A stretch of 64,000 nt of DNA from Halichondria panicea (lineage: Eukaryota; Porifera; Demospongiae; Suberitida; Halichondriidae). The notes under the pieces are model-generated. The model made no database searches. It was not told the DNA's origin and worked only from the letters and a program-made list of their open reading frames with translations. Shown piece after piece: positions 11,635 to 23,369 of the stretch. A program made the position numbers and the translations under genes. The stretch's first letter is position 1, and each line of letters opens with the position of its first letter. The stretch is from the NCBI RefSeq assembly GCF_963675165.1, contig NC_087377.1, forward strand, positions 1,637,501 to 1,701,500. The letters run 5' to 3'.

Positions 11635-11885
11635 GCAGGCTCCCTCCGCGCCAATCCCTTAAACGTCAAGTTCCTGGCATGGCAACTCCTCCGGCCGGTC
11701 CACCTGGGGCGCAGGGTCTGCCAGGGGTACAGGGCCTACAAGGGGCGCAGGGTCTGCCAGGGGCACAAGGTCTACAAGGTCCACCAGGACCAATTGCGCC
11801 ACAGGGACAACAAGGCCCAAGCATATATCCTGAACATAAAGACGATCATTTCCTTCAATTACTCTTGAGTGATGGTAAGATATAA
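11635..11885 (+). CDS. Collagen-like exon cassette 2 (left arm), expanded Gly-X-Y
   Basis: After a TTTCTGCAG acceptor the exon encodes [16 protein letters not shown] in one frame. A second frame encodes about 14 Gly-X-Y triplets ([13 protein letters not shown] type), then [21 protein letters not shown] and a GTAAGATA donor. The two parts are one base out of register, so this copy looks frameshifted or edited by indels. The right-arm counterpart (46.44-46.71 kb) has far fewer Gly-X-Y units, so the run expanded or contracted after the arms duplicated. Family and function are unknown; a short collagen-like stalk is the most that can be said. Confidence 0.45.
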
Positions 11886-12299
11886 ACATAAACTTTTACG
11901 TGTAGCGCATTATTTGTTACATTAGCCCGATAAAATCCAAATCAATCGAGTTTTTAACTGCGCTTCAGTGTTTGCCAATCTGTACACTAACACATTACAA
12001 TGTACAGATCTCCTGCCTTCTACTAGCCATACATAATCAAGATGCATGTCTGAATCAAATAATAAAATTAGTCTCATAACATTCTTGCTGTAATTATTAT
12101 TTCTCTATATGATTACAATCCTCCCCATTAACAAAATCATTTTCTTGGCCTTCTGGCTCCCGGAGCTGTATTTCATAAAGACAAAGAAGGTACACACGGT
12201 TGAGAACGAATTTAGCACACACACACCGGAGAGTGTTGTGAAAGAATAGCAATAATCGAAATGTGCACGGTCCGATAATCTGCATTAAATACAATACGT

Positions 12300-12342
12300 A
12301 CGGCGGGGATTGCAAATACGGCTCCAAATGCAGGTTCAGCCA
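12300..12342 (-). CDS. Possible first exon MAEPAFGAVFAIPA
   Basis: The minus strand reads CAAACATGGCTGAACC in good start context and runs 14 codons to a GTACGT donor. The mirror copy at 45991 preserves the start. A following frame (REPEGQENDFVNGEDCNH near 12.15 kb) is also kept in both arms. The gene is not recognised. Confidence 0.25.
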
Positions 12343-12709
12343 TGTTTGCAGTAAGTGTCGGGAGCTCACCTAGTAACGACATGTGTAACTAATATTACAC
12401 TATATTTCACAGTCTACAGGTGTTGGCATGATGCGTGTAGCTTTTGAAAAAAATAAATTTAAAGTTTTAGGAGATACAATCAGCGAGAGTTGAAATCTTA
12501 TAATTATGTACGTATGGAGTTTACGATGGTCTTGGTTTGTTTATTTATTTGTGTAATGGGGAGCACCTTTGTAAGGCAATATTGCCTCTGTGTGACCCTT
12601 TCCTCAGTGGATAAACTCAATTCAATTCAGTTCCCAAAGTTAATGTTGCAAACAACAGTAAAAGTTACGTCACTGGATGTTTGAACAACTGTGACAGAAT
12701 GGCAACTCC

Positions 12710-12939
12710 TAGCTATACCCAGTGCATCATGCTGTATACACAAAGCGTATATTATACTATCAACCAAGAGAATAGCAAGGTACACAAAGAGTCAAAGAAG
12801 GAGACAACAGCAATGAAACCAATAAATCTAAATCACTTGTATTATACATTACAGTATTCAAGCCTAGATATTTCCTCACCCCCAGACACATATTTGAACC
12901 AGTCAAACAAGGTTTAATTGAAGGACTCGATGATGAGTG
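12710..12939 (+). CDS. Exons of a possible kinesin-type gene, N-terminal side
   Basis: A start in the context GACAGAATGGCAACTCC lies near 12700; a paralogous start is at 15726. After an ACATTACAG acceptor at 12853, one frame reads FKPRYFLTPRHIFEPVKQGL then IEGLDDE to a GTGAGTA donor at 12940. The exon is kept in the right arm (about 45.40-45.49 kb). Its proximity to the kinesin P-loop exon downstream suggests, but does not prove, one gene. Confidence 0.3.
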
Positions 12940-13580
12940 AGTATACAGTGTGTGTGTGTAGGGGAGTAGGGAGGGGACGGGGCTGGAACACCCTTCCTCT
13001 AGTCTGGCTATCCTTCTTTGAACCTCCAGGCTCTGAAAACATCTTCCCCATGCAGACAGTCGGAATGTAAATGATGAACCCTCTCTAGACACGCCCATCA
13101 CAAAGATCAGACATAATTATGACGAGCACGAGCGCACCAAGACCACGAAACAGAAGAGCATTTTTATCAAACTTTTCTCAACTTGAAGAAGAACTAACAA
13201 TAATACAAATACATAAAAGAAGGTGATATCCACGGTCATGATCTTGAATATAATATATAATTTTATCTTCAACATTAATTAAGATTAGTTGTTAAAGGTA
13301 AGGGTAAGGGAAAGCTATCTATTTATAATTCACAAAATTAATGATGTCACACTACCGTCACACTACTGTCACACTAACGGCACACTGATGGTACCATTTG
13401 AAAGGTCTCTTTCTATAAGCTTTCAATCCGTGCATACACATTCATGCAGCTGTTGTGCCAAGAGTAAGGGGGTGGTCTATAGAGTTCATGAACTCTGACA
13501 CGGGTTTTGACCTAAATTACTTCTGTTAAAGAAATTTGTTTTGGCATGTAATACTGTGCCGTACTTTACCTCTCTTGCAG

Positions 13581-13757
13581 AATCTAATTCAGTCGGCGGT
13601 GGACGGGTACAACGTGTGCTTATTTGCCTATGAGCAGAGTGGGAGTGGCAAGACGTACACCATGATCGGGGGCAAAGACTCCAAGGGAGTGATCCAGGGA
13701 GTACTGTTGAAGTGTGGACTGAATGTTAAGCATCTTATAAAGATCATACTATTATAG
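13581..13757 (+). pseudogene. Kinesin motor-domain fragment (P-loop exon), left arm
   Basis: After a TCTTGCAG acceptor the exon reads [20 protein letters not shown], then GSGKTYTM. This is the P-loop segment of a kinesin motor, closest from memory to kinesin-14 (…DGYNVCIFAYGQTGSGKT). The usual G of YGQTG is E here and T is S, which would alter the nucleotide-binding loop. The reading frame runs into a stop soon after GVLLKCG. No switch I (SSRSH), switch II (DLAGSE) or other motor exon was found in the window. A shared downstream frame (KDWKNKPCYR…) is broken in this arm. Most likely a decayed gene fragment. Confidence 0.65.
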
Positions 13758-14072
13758 TTATTAATGTTAAAGTTGCTCTCAACGGCTATTATAATGAAGG
13801 ACTGGAAGAACAAGCCGTGCTATAGAGTCAGCTGAGGAAAGCCGTGCTATAGAGCCAGCTCAGGAAAGGGGCTACAAGCGAGAAAATACGAATTGTCCAC
13901 TGTAAGGTTTCTAAAAGAGCTAAAAGAGAAATACCTCAAGGACAATGTCCACACGAACTAACTCGCATGTATAGATTTGTTTCTCAGCCAGAGCGAGAAA
14001 AGAGACATAGACATTGGAACCCTAACATTAATTTTAAGGACTGGTGTTTTTTCATCTTGTGCTGTGCATTCT

Positions 14073-14100
14073 GATTGGTCCCTGGAGAAATGTATATAAA
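14073..14100 (+). promoter_or_regulatory. Possible promoter: CCAAT-type box and TATA box
   Basis: TGATTGG is followed about 17 bases later by TATATAAA, kept in mirror orientation near 41.49-41.52 kb. The spacing is like that of a compact polymerase II promoter. A short frame (NLVPIDSFLPQGFNSSQVIY) follows in both arms. No experimental support. Confidence 0.3.
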
Positions 14101-15051
14101 AGACATGCACATTACCATTCTTTTAGTTCAAGATTTTCTCAAGATAATCTGGTTCCAATTGATTCGTTCTTACCGCAAGGTTTCAACTCATCGCAAGTTA
14201 TTTATCAGAGCCAGAGTGAACAGAAGAATGATTGCGTGTATAAGTTAGTGACAGTACAAATTGTCACTGACATTTCTTTTTTTTTTACCCATAATTATTC
14301 TGTGATCCAAGTTTGGATTTAAGGCCATAGCAGAAACACATAGTGAGGGTTTGAAGTCAGTAAAGATATTAATTTCCTTGCCCACAGGAAGATCTTTGCC
14401 TAAAAAGGTTTATATAAATAAACCGTCTCCATGCAGGATTCGCCTTTGTCCCGTTTGACAATCAAGTATCGACAATAAAAAAAATTAACGTTTTAATGGA
14501 CAAAATGGTTCAAATCAATAAAGTAGCTGTTTGTATTGAACGTAGGTCTTAATTAACCCGAGGCAGTGCTATTATTAATAGTTCGTGTATATGAATATTC
14601 TGTATGAATGGATTTGCCAATTACACATTGACTGAAAGTAACATGACTTCGAGGCAAGTGGCGGCTCCATCCAGGCACTCTGATTGGACGCGGCTGAAAC
14701 TGAGACGCCATATGGGAGTCTCACACAAAAAAGGGTCTTGGGAGCCGCACATAATTATACATTATAACTTCACTTAAATAATTATGTGTCATTGACGTCA
14801 TCTCCTTTACAGACAGCGGCCACCAATCATGGGGGAACATCCTCGGACATATCAGCGAGTATATATTAATGTGCATGGGTGTTGCATAATGGTAAAATAG
14901 CTTTAATGAGCATTTTTCCAATTATAATTATACACAATTTGCATTTTACTCTAATTCACAGAATAATAGCAAAACACGCGAAAATAAGATTTCACAGTTT
15001 ATCTTCCTAAACTCTTGGTATAGAATAAGGGTTGTGAGCTAAAGATTAACT

Positions 15052-15575
15052 ATAGTTGTATGTTGACAATTATTGTTGATTTTTTTTAGTACAGACATAC
15101 GACCACCACCGGCACCACAGCAAGATCGAACATTGATTGATTAAAGGACCGACCACTTGAGTATTGAACAAAATCACTTGCATGTATATACATTGTTTAA
15201 TTTGTCAAATTCCAAATTATTATGCTCAAAAGCAGTACCTTATGCTAACCCTAAAAAGTACTACCTTCAGGGCTTACCCCCTAGTAGCTAGGCGGTACTG
15301 GCCAGACTGCTCTTTTTTACATGTGTTGTTAGATATGGCGGTGTCGGAGGGGAGGGTGAAGCAGGTCCTTGTGCAGGATCTAGCGTGACAGTCAAAACTG
15401 ACACCATAATTACAATTACAGTGAAAAACAGTTCACAAAAAACAATTGTTTCAATAGTTGTATGTTGACAATTATCGTTGATTTTTTTTATTGTACAGAC
15501 ATACGACCACCACCACAACAACCCAACGACAACGATCAGCAACACAGAGAAGAACATTAATTAATTAAACCTTGA
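15052..15575. repeat. Direct duplication (~400 bp period), left-arm-only block
   Basis: GTTGTATGTTGACAATTAT, a T-run and ACAGACATACGACCACCACC occur at 15052-15115 and again at 15452-15512. Each has an ACAG acceptor-like sequence followed by TYDHH… and a stop, as if a terminal exon had been duplicated. The whole interval from about 14.25 to 15.79 kb has no counterpart in the right arm. Confidence 0.65.
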
Positions 15576-15725
15576 CCCAACACTCCAAATCACTTGTATA
15601 CATTGTATTCTTGACATTTTATATGCCTCGATGCGCATGCACAAGACCATGTATTTTACATTTTACAGTAAAAGTTAGGTGACTTGTTTGTGTGGTTGGT
15701 TGCCAATTTGAACAACTGTGATAGA

Positions 15726-17100
15726 ATGGCAACTCCTACAACCCCCAGTGTGCCCCGGCGGCCGTAAGTCGTGCTCTTCCACCTTTTAATTGTTTGATTG
15801 TATAGAGATACAATGTACCTTCTATTAAACTTAGCTAGCTTGCATGCAAATTATTTAAGTCCCTCACAGACAGCGTCAAACAAATGGTGTCAAGTCTATT
15901 TAGCAAAGAGCAAAGGAGACATCAGGGAGGCCCTCCATTGCTTTGGAGCCACCAGCATGAGTCATTATTAAGGATGGTGGTTCGACCAATTAACTTGACT
16001 GTGCTATACTTCTCTGTTGTACATACAAGGTGTGGAAATACCAGGAGGGAGAACGGCGAGGGGTTAGTACCATGCATGCATCCATTCATATAAAATAAGT
16101 AGCAATGTATTGCTTGCAGGATTCGCTTTTGTCACATTCGAAATCACGTTTCAGCCGAAAGGGCAATAAAAGCAAATCAATTAATTGTGTCACTTTGGCT
16201 ACATTATTGGCAAGTGTAAGTACTGGGCGCTCGGATTATAACTGTTGAATTCAACAAACTAGCGAGTGTCTCCTGTGTCACTGGACCATATTAACTATAG
16301 GATGTTTTACAATGAAAGATTATTATGGCTTGTATAATTATAATCGATTTGTTTGGCGCTATATATTATACATCAAAGGATCTTTGCTATAATTTAAAAA
16401 TAGACAAATTAGCCGAAGCAATACTAAATCTTAATTCAGCTCTCAGGAGTCTCAAACAAAGAAGGCCTGTGTGCCTCGGGAGTCTCCCATAATCAAGGTG
16501 TCGGCATAGTAATCAGTATTCTGTCCGTGGCTGTAACAATTGGAAGAACCTCCAGTTACATTATAATACTGAATAGTCATAATATACATGATTGTTGCAA
16601 CTCTGAGATGGTACAATGTACCTTCTAGCTAGCTTGCATGCTAATTATTCTGGTCATTTAATTCCCTCACAGACACTATCAAAACAATGCAAGGTGTATT
16701 TGGGCGGCATCCCTGCTGCGGTGAGCAAAGGAGACATCAGGGAGGCCCTCCATTGTTTTGGAGCAACTAGCGTGAATCATTATTAAGGATGGTGGTTCGA
16801 CCAATTAACTTGACAATGTGCTATACTTCTCTATTGTACAGAGTAAAGAAATACCAGGGCAGAGAGTGACGAGGGCTTATAGTACCCGCATGATCTCTCA
16901 GACTCACTCAAAATAATACACACAAAAAGGCTCATCAATAACATGTCCCTGAAGTAACTTCCTTGAAATTGTCAACTTGGGAGCATTCAATATAATTATA
17001 AGATTACAATACATTTATTGCAGTCTTCAGGATAAGCCTCACATTCGAAAATCAAGTTTCGGCCGAAAGGGCCAAAAAATTGTAATTAATGGACAAAACG
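15726..17100 (+). pseudogene. RNA-recognition-motif gene with tandemly duplicated exons, left arm
   Basis: A first exon (MATPTTPSVPRRP, 15726-15763, GTAAGT donor) precedes two copies of a three-exon RRM module. Exon type 1 carries RNP2: QVYLAKSKGDIREALHCFGA at 15868 and CKVYLGGIPAAVSKGDIREA at 16673-16771. Type 2 is EIPGQRVTR (16842-16875 and near 16040). Type 3 carries RNP1: GFAFVTFE at 16120. Lesions differ: copy 1 lost the GNLPAAV segment and a GT donor (AT instead); copy 2 has a broken type-2 donor and a stop at the RNP1 start. The first exon ends in phase 2 but type 1 begins in phase 0, so the model is incomplete. RRM proteins bind single-stranded RNA, often in splicing. Confidence 0.5.
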
Positions 17101-18911
17101 TAAGTTAAGACTGGAGTGTGTGTCACGGCATGACCACATTGACATGGACAGAATACACTGAAAGATTATTATGGTTTGTATGGCGCTATATATACATCAG
17201 AGGTTCTTTGCTATAATTATATTCGCAATTATAGCAACACTAAATAAACACCACGCATGCCTGCCTACACGTGCAAATACAGCTGCTTACAAAACTGCCT
17301 CACGAGGATCTACTGACTGCTGCTTAATTTTCGAGCCTCCCACCCCCCGAGTCTGTTACCACATATATATAAGAAGCAACAAATTTATGGCCTCCCTCGT
17401 TATAAAAGGGAGGTACGATCCATCTCTTCTAAATGCGTACGTTACCACCAGACACAAAAACAATACTATTTCCATCTGACAATGTGATTACCGGGAGGGG
17501 ACTGAATGCATGAGGGCCTCCCAAACATTTACGTGCCTATCGTTAACCACGGGGGCCCCTCTCTCAGGACTCCCCCAAAACCTAACCACAGTCATGTGAC
17601 CCTCGACCTCTACGGCGACAGAGTCCATGGGACACCAGCTTAGACCCGGTACTGCCAAAATGTTAATAATATCCGCTGCTTAAGTATTGCAACACTCTTG
17701 CAACCGTATAGTTAATGGACAAAATGTAAGCTTTAAAGCACCAGAAAACACATGGATAGGAGAATATAAAACCAGTTATGGTAGTTAGGATTTGAAGGAT
17801 ACCCTTGTTGGCATACATAGAAGGGATAATGATGAGACAACAGGCAGGCTTTAATCAACCTCAGTAGATAGCAAACACATTAAAATCAAGACAGCAATCA
17901 AAATCCATGGCATATGCAATTGCCGCGCCAATTTTTGTAACCTATTTATCAATTGAAAACAACGTTGTCATGTATACTATACTATAAATTTCCCCCACGA
18001 AAACGTAGGTATGCTTACTGTAACGCATACTAACAAAATTTATACTTGCGAAAATCACCATTTCCCATTCAGTTAAACGAATCTCCCGAAAATTTACCCA
18101 CTATAATTATATGGTAGTAAGACTTTTGCTCAGAAGTAGAGATACACACACCTGTTAAGCTCAGATGGCACCAATGCAAAACTGTGAAAACACTTTCAAT
18201 GTAAGTACAACCAGGAGTCTTGAGGTCAGCTGTGCGTTTACCTCCTCAAGAGAAGGCCACACACAGATTGAAGCTAGTACAAGAGCACTGACTTACACTT
18301 GTACCTCTGCTTCAGAGCAAAATGAGCAAAAATAAAATTGCTTCTCCTCTAAATGCTTCTCCTCCAAACATTTCAAGCTTTTTAAACTAGTCCGCCAATT
18401 CTTAATTTCATGAAAACATTCTCCCTTAGGTATTCCAATAGAGATATAATAATACAGTCCTACACTTTGCCCACTTTATGTGTTACCTCATTGAAATCAA
18501 TAATTAGCATTATTATAAATTAGGTATGGGCAAAGTGTAGTATCTGTTTTAATTTGTTTCACCTTATAATTATCACAGAGCTCAGACAATGGAAGATACC
18601 AGACTTGAGTTTCATTCTGATTTCTGTCACAGATCTTGATCCTTTGATATCGTAAAAACGGGACTTGCACGCATGCAGCAGTAATTCAGTCTGCAGGTGT
18701 GTTATGCATGTGTCAGTCAGTGGGAATCAAAGTGATAAGAACACATGCATGTTCAATGCTGTTAACAAGGTAGCCATTGTGCAACAGAGAATTTCCTAAC
18801 AGCAAAACCACAATAGATAATTATTTCTTAAACCTAAACTTGCACCAAGCAAGAGCACTCTTGTGTATAAATAAAACAGCCCCTATAAAGGCCACCTCTG
18901 TATAATGGCCA

Positions 18912-19619
18912 TTGTACTATGGTTGCACCAAAGATCAAAGGCTTCAGTTGTAGTTTATACTACTTATACAAGCTGTCTGACCACAAGCCACGATATATGG
19001 CAGTTATACCCTAGTGTATAACAGCCATATACCGTGGCTTGTGGTCAAACTTACATGTACAGCTAGAACTGATTTTAGTCAACATAAAAAGAGCCAAGTT
19101 CGAGCGATGAATAGTTCCAAAAAGGAGGCAAATTTGGAAGAACTCCGTGAACCGAACGATACTGGTTTGTTTGTGTTGCTTTTTTTCAACTTTCAACATT
19201 GGTTGTCACAACCTGCTTATTACATTGCTGCATGGGACCAGGAGCAGTAAGAAGGGTCCAGACTGCCAAGTGTTTCTCAGACTAAAGAGACTGCACTGCA
19301 CTGGGCCAGTACAGTAGGCTTGTGGAATGATATTTTCGGGTATACTCTTTGCAGACAAGTAGCACCAGTGTACTTTCTTGAAGTGCCGCCTTCTATAAAG
19401 ATGCAGAAACACAGCCTTCACAATTGCTTGCTTGAATCAGCCATCGCTTTTTAAAAAGATAGCAAATTCATTGCATAGCTATAGCAACAGTGACGGCAAA
19501 CTGCAGTTATAAGCATATTCATTGAAGAAGCATAACAGGAAGTAGCTAAACATAGTGTACAGTTCTAAACATAGTACAAGCCAGTTAAACTAATTATTGC
19601 TCCACAAATGTGTTCTTGC
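18912..19619. repeat. Left-arm-only block containing a 30-bp-stem hairpin
   Basis: The right arm joins GGCCACCTCTGTATAATGGC directly to AAGCATTCTTCATGCAGATA (read in left orientation). The left arm has about 0.7 kb between them. It includes a near-perfect palindrome at 18979-19044 (GACCACAAGCCACG … CGTGGCTTGTGGTC). Whether this is a left insertion or a right deletion is unresolved. Confidence 0.65.
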
Positions 19620-20175
19620 AAGCATTCTTCATGCAGATACATGTACATATACTATAAGCTCAACACTGCTATCACAGGTTTGGTTTGGCCCTAATGATAT
19701 ACTACATGGTACTCTTCTTTTGCAAGTGAAAGTCTAGTCCACTTTCCAATAAAGTTATAATTATGTTCCCAAGGCTGTTTTAGAGCTATTGGAACATGTA
19801 ACGTGTAAGCGTGCTGGTTATGACTACTATACAATAGGTATAGACCTTGAAATATAAGTGAGTTGCACGGACTAAGCATGCACAGTTACTTAATTGTAGT
19901 TTATTATGCACTGGGTGTAGAAATAGATATTGTTGTGATGGCCTCAATTAAACCGCAGCGTAGCGCGGATGCTACTCGAGATACCAACGTTTCCTATTCC
20001 TCTATAACTCTTCAATCTATGGTTCAACTAACACTACAAGTCATATCTAACAATCTAATAGTGGTTTTGCTGTGGCATGCACTCTGTTGCAAGTCACTCT
20101 ATACATTTCCCACTGTGCACAAAACTCACAAGTGTGTGACTGAGGCAAAACAGTTGGTAAACCACAAGACATAAG

Positions 20176-21122
20176 ACACTACCTACTTCTCACAACTCAA
20201 GGCATGGGGTCAGGACTGGGTAACAACTGTAGCTAGAGAATAGAGGACTGCAAGCCTCTCTGTACCAGCTATCCTCTCTGCACCAGATATCCTCTCTGTA
20301 CCAGCAAGCCTCTCTGCACCAGATACCCTTGATATTGTAAGCAATTCCTATACTAGGTTTGTGAGCTGTATACTACTAGTCACACAGACTGAATGTCTGG
20401 AGCTAAGCTAGCCTCCTTCATCGGCCTTTGAAAGAAGGCCTGCTATCGACTGCTTGCGCATGCGCCAAATTATTGGATTTTTTCCCCGTAAATATTTCTA
20501 TAATACTATAATATTGGATTTTTTACCCGTAAATATTTCTATAATACTGGATACATCAGAGAAAATATTCTAAAAGTCATACACAGAGCTATATAGCTAG
20601 CTAGCTAGAAACAGAGCTGTGTAGGTTTGTTGTACTGCTATTTTCTTCTGATAGAATCAGTAGCAGTAGTATAGTAGACTTTCACCAAAGTTAGTGTTAA
20701 ATGGGCGTGGCCTGTCCATATAGGCTCTTATCAGCCGTCACTCCTTTCAGACGATCGTCATCCACACTGTTGCAGGCTGTGAGTCTTTTGTTAACATAGC
20801 AGGCTAAGGGTAGCTATCAGAGAATGCTATCCGATGGGCTAGAAACCTTCAATCGAACTTTCTATCTACTTCCTTCAATCCACTTCCTTTCGTTGTGATG
20901 TCATAGTTTTACTGAGCATAAACGATGTTATCCAAAGCCCCCAGATACCGGGGGGATATTAGCGCATGCGCAAGCAGTCGATACCAGACCCACTTCCCTA
21001 GCGGGAAGTGCGGCCTGGGATCGAGGCTAGAGCTAAGCCGGAGAGAAACTGTCTCCTCAGCGTCGGGGCAAGGTACTTTAGATAGTTTTATATAGTTTTT
21101 TACATGTATACTGGAAGATAGA
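20176..21122. mobile_element. Left-arm-only insertion with inverted ends
   Basis: About 0.95 kb replaces some 30 nt of the right arm. Its core (20406-21040) has imperfect inverted ends: AGCTAAGCTAGCCTCC … TCGACTGCTTGCGCATGCGC on one side, and the mirror GCGCATGCGCAAGCAGTCGA … GATCGAGGCTAGAGCTAAG on the other. The GCCTCGATCCCAGGCC motif in the end recurs singly at many other places in the window. No coding frame is evident. Probably a MITE-like DNA element. Confidence 0.6.
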
Positions 21123-21171
21123 GTGTAACCAGTAATATATTCCCCATACATGCACTTAGCAATACTATGCT

Positions 21172-21335
21172 CAGGGTGTCATACAGGGGGAAAGGGGGGA
21201 TATCCCCCCCCCTTTCAATTATGACTGAGTGTCCATAGCTGGGTATTGAAATAACAGTTGACCTTTTTTTAGCAACATTTTCTGGTTACTTTTCTCATTT
21301 CCCCCCTCTACTTCAAAATCCTGTATGACACCCTG
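21172..21335. mobile_element. 164-bp MITE with perfect 15-bp TIRs and ATGCT target duplication
   Basis: The element starts CAGGGTGTCATACAG and ends CTGTATGACACCCTG. ATGCT directly flanks both ends (21167-21171 and 21336-21340). The right arm holds the matching empty site with a single ATGCT. A diverged relative lies at 57339-57564. The short length, lack of coding and precise empty site make this a clear non-autonomous DNA transposon insertion. CAGGG ends recall hAT-type elements, but the duplication here is 5 bp rather than 8, so the superfamily is left open. Confidence 0.92.
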
Positions 21336-22732
21336 ATGCTCACCAGATGGGATGTTGTAGGGGGGGGGGGGCTGCATGAGGTAACTGGATTAGGATTCTC
21401 ATGCAGGGGGGTCTTGTACACCCTTGCAGCTGGAAGGCCTGGGAGAGAAAAAAAGGATAGTCACTTATACTTAATAATAATTATTATGTTCCTCACTTGT
21501 CTAATTGTGTGTTTGCTTCCAACATGCTGCACTGTTCAGTCCATCACCATAATTATAGTGCTCACATGCAAGCCTGCAGCAGTCAGTGACACTCTCGCTG
21601 CACGGTTCGTGTAGAGTTGAAAGATTGAAGACATCAGCTGCAAAACCACAATAATTGTTAGCTAAATATTGGCTATAATTTTATTTTCCCTCACTTGTCT
21701 ATTTGAGAACTTGCTTCCAACATAATTTATACTGCACTGTTCAGATCATCACTCGATCACTTAGCCTCGATTCCAGGCCGCCTTGTTGAGGCCTTGTAAA
21801 GGAGGCTATCGATCACTGTCACTGCATGCATGGCATGTTCAGAAAACCACTCTGAAAAGCACTCGACGTGTGCATGCTAGCGCTAGAAGGTCACAAGGAA
21901 GTTTTAAAACCAAGTTGTCACTTAGAGTTGAAATGTGAAGACATCTGCAGAACAACAATAGCATGCATGGTTGCTGAATACACTGTATAATTATAGTCTA
22001 TACAATTTAATAATAATTATACTGAATAAAGTCCTCACTAGTGTAGTGCCTCCATTATGCAGCCAGTCAGTGACATCACTCTCGCTCGCTGGTTTGTGTT
22101 GTCACTAAGAGTTGAGACATCTGCAAAACAGCAAAACAGGCAATAATTGTTAGCTGTACAGACTGCAGAATTATGTATAATAATTATTATTGTGACAATG
22201 ACCTAACAGCAAAACTCATGCTTGCGCTTACTAGTTACATATATATACACAACTATAGGATTGTCATATTATACACAGCAATCCACTTACCAGTTGCTTG
22301 GATGGTTGGAAAGACACCATTTTCCTCTGGTGAGTTTCTTCATCCCCACAAGCAGGTTGTGCAATCAGATCTACGCATGTGCAGAAATAGTGAGCCCCAC
22401 CCCCCTTTTTGTTTTTGCACACATGGACTGTTTCTCATGTTAAATATAGCTTAGGCAGCTAGCTGTTGGCCTCAAGGATCCCACTTCTGTACAAGCGAAC
22501 TCCTGGAAGGAGGAGTAGGTATAATGTTTGACTCCCAAGTTTATTTTCAATAACATTGCTGCTAAATAATATTTAGCAAGAGAGGGTGCATGTGATACAC
22601 AACTGTTACAAGACTAATAGTTGATGGTTTCAAATGTTCAAGACTATGGACTTTAGAGAACTGATTTCTCGTTCCCTCGTGACATCCCAGCAGCTGGCTA
22701 TCTTGTTAACTGCGACTTCTCTTTAGTTCACC

Positions 22733-22759
22733 TGAGAGAGAGAGAAAGAGAGAGAGAGG
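22733..22759. repeat. (GA)n microsatellite
   Basis: GAGAGAGA run with one A interruption. The mirror (CT)n in the right arm (35621-35648) is uninterrupted, a small length and purity difference between arms. Confidence 0.85.
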
Positions 22760-23369
22760 TTACCATGCAAACAATGTAGGAGGAGGGTGTAATGTGTATA
22801 GAAATAAGTAAATTATCAATTTTCAAAAGGTATTGACTAAATATTGACCAGGTGCATGCTTCCTTTACCTTGCGAGGGACGGTATCCCAACTCTTTGAAA
22901 TCGGATGTTCGTAGTACAACCTCAAATTTAGCTATAAAACTCTGAAAAGTACATGCACCCATTTATAATAATTATAATAATTATTATAGCCCACGCTATG
23001 GACAATTTGGGCCTGAAATAAATCACGGATCTAAAAACACTGACGTTCCAAACACATTTATAAGGCAGACAAGAGTAATATATACTGTGTTTGGTCGTGC
23101 TTGGTCTAAATACAGTTACCATAAGACCTCAATTTAAAGTGACACTTTTAAGACCTCTGCCAGAGCTAGGTTGCTTTTTTTTGGAGGTGAAAAATTATTC
23201 GCATCTAATTGGATCGAGGTAGGTACACCTACTGTGGTTCTTTTGTGTGAAATAAGATATGCACATGCAGCTACTATATTATTGGAGGAGTCCAGTCAAA
23301 GCCTAGTATTAGTTGGTGTGAGTTCCTCTCACTAGGATAGACGGTGTAATAAAATAATAGCTCATCATA

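Larger units (their letters stand above)
6729..23225 (+). repeat. Left arm of a giant imperfect inverted repeat
   Basis: Anchors pair with the reverse strand of 35.28-51.97 kb in strict mirror order. Examples: 6.78 with 51.92, 9.19 with 49.28, 9.67 with 48.78, 12.68 with 45.64, 13.54 with 42.00, 16.7 with 39.97, 19.7 with 37.58 and 22.2 with 36.17 kb. The 73-residue kinesin-containing frame differs at only 3 residues between arms. Homology ends outside at GTTGGTCTCCGGTG and inside near ATTCGCATCTAATTGGA. Confidence 0.93.
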
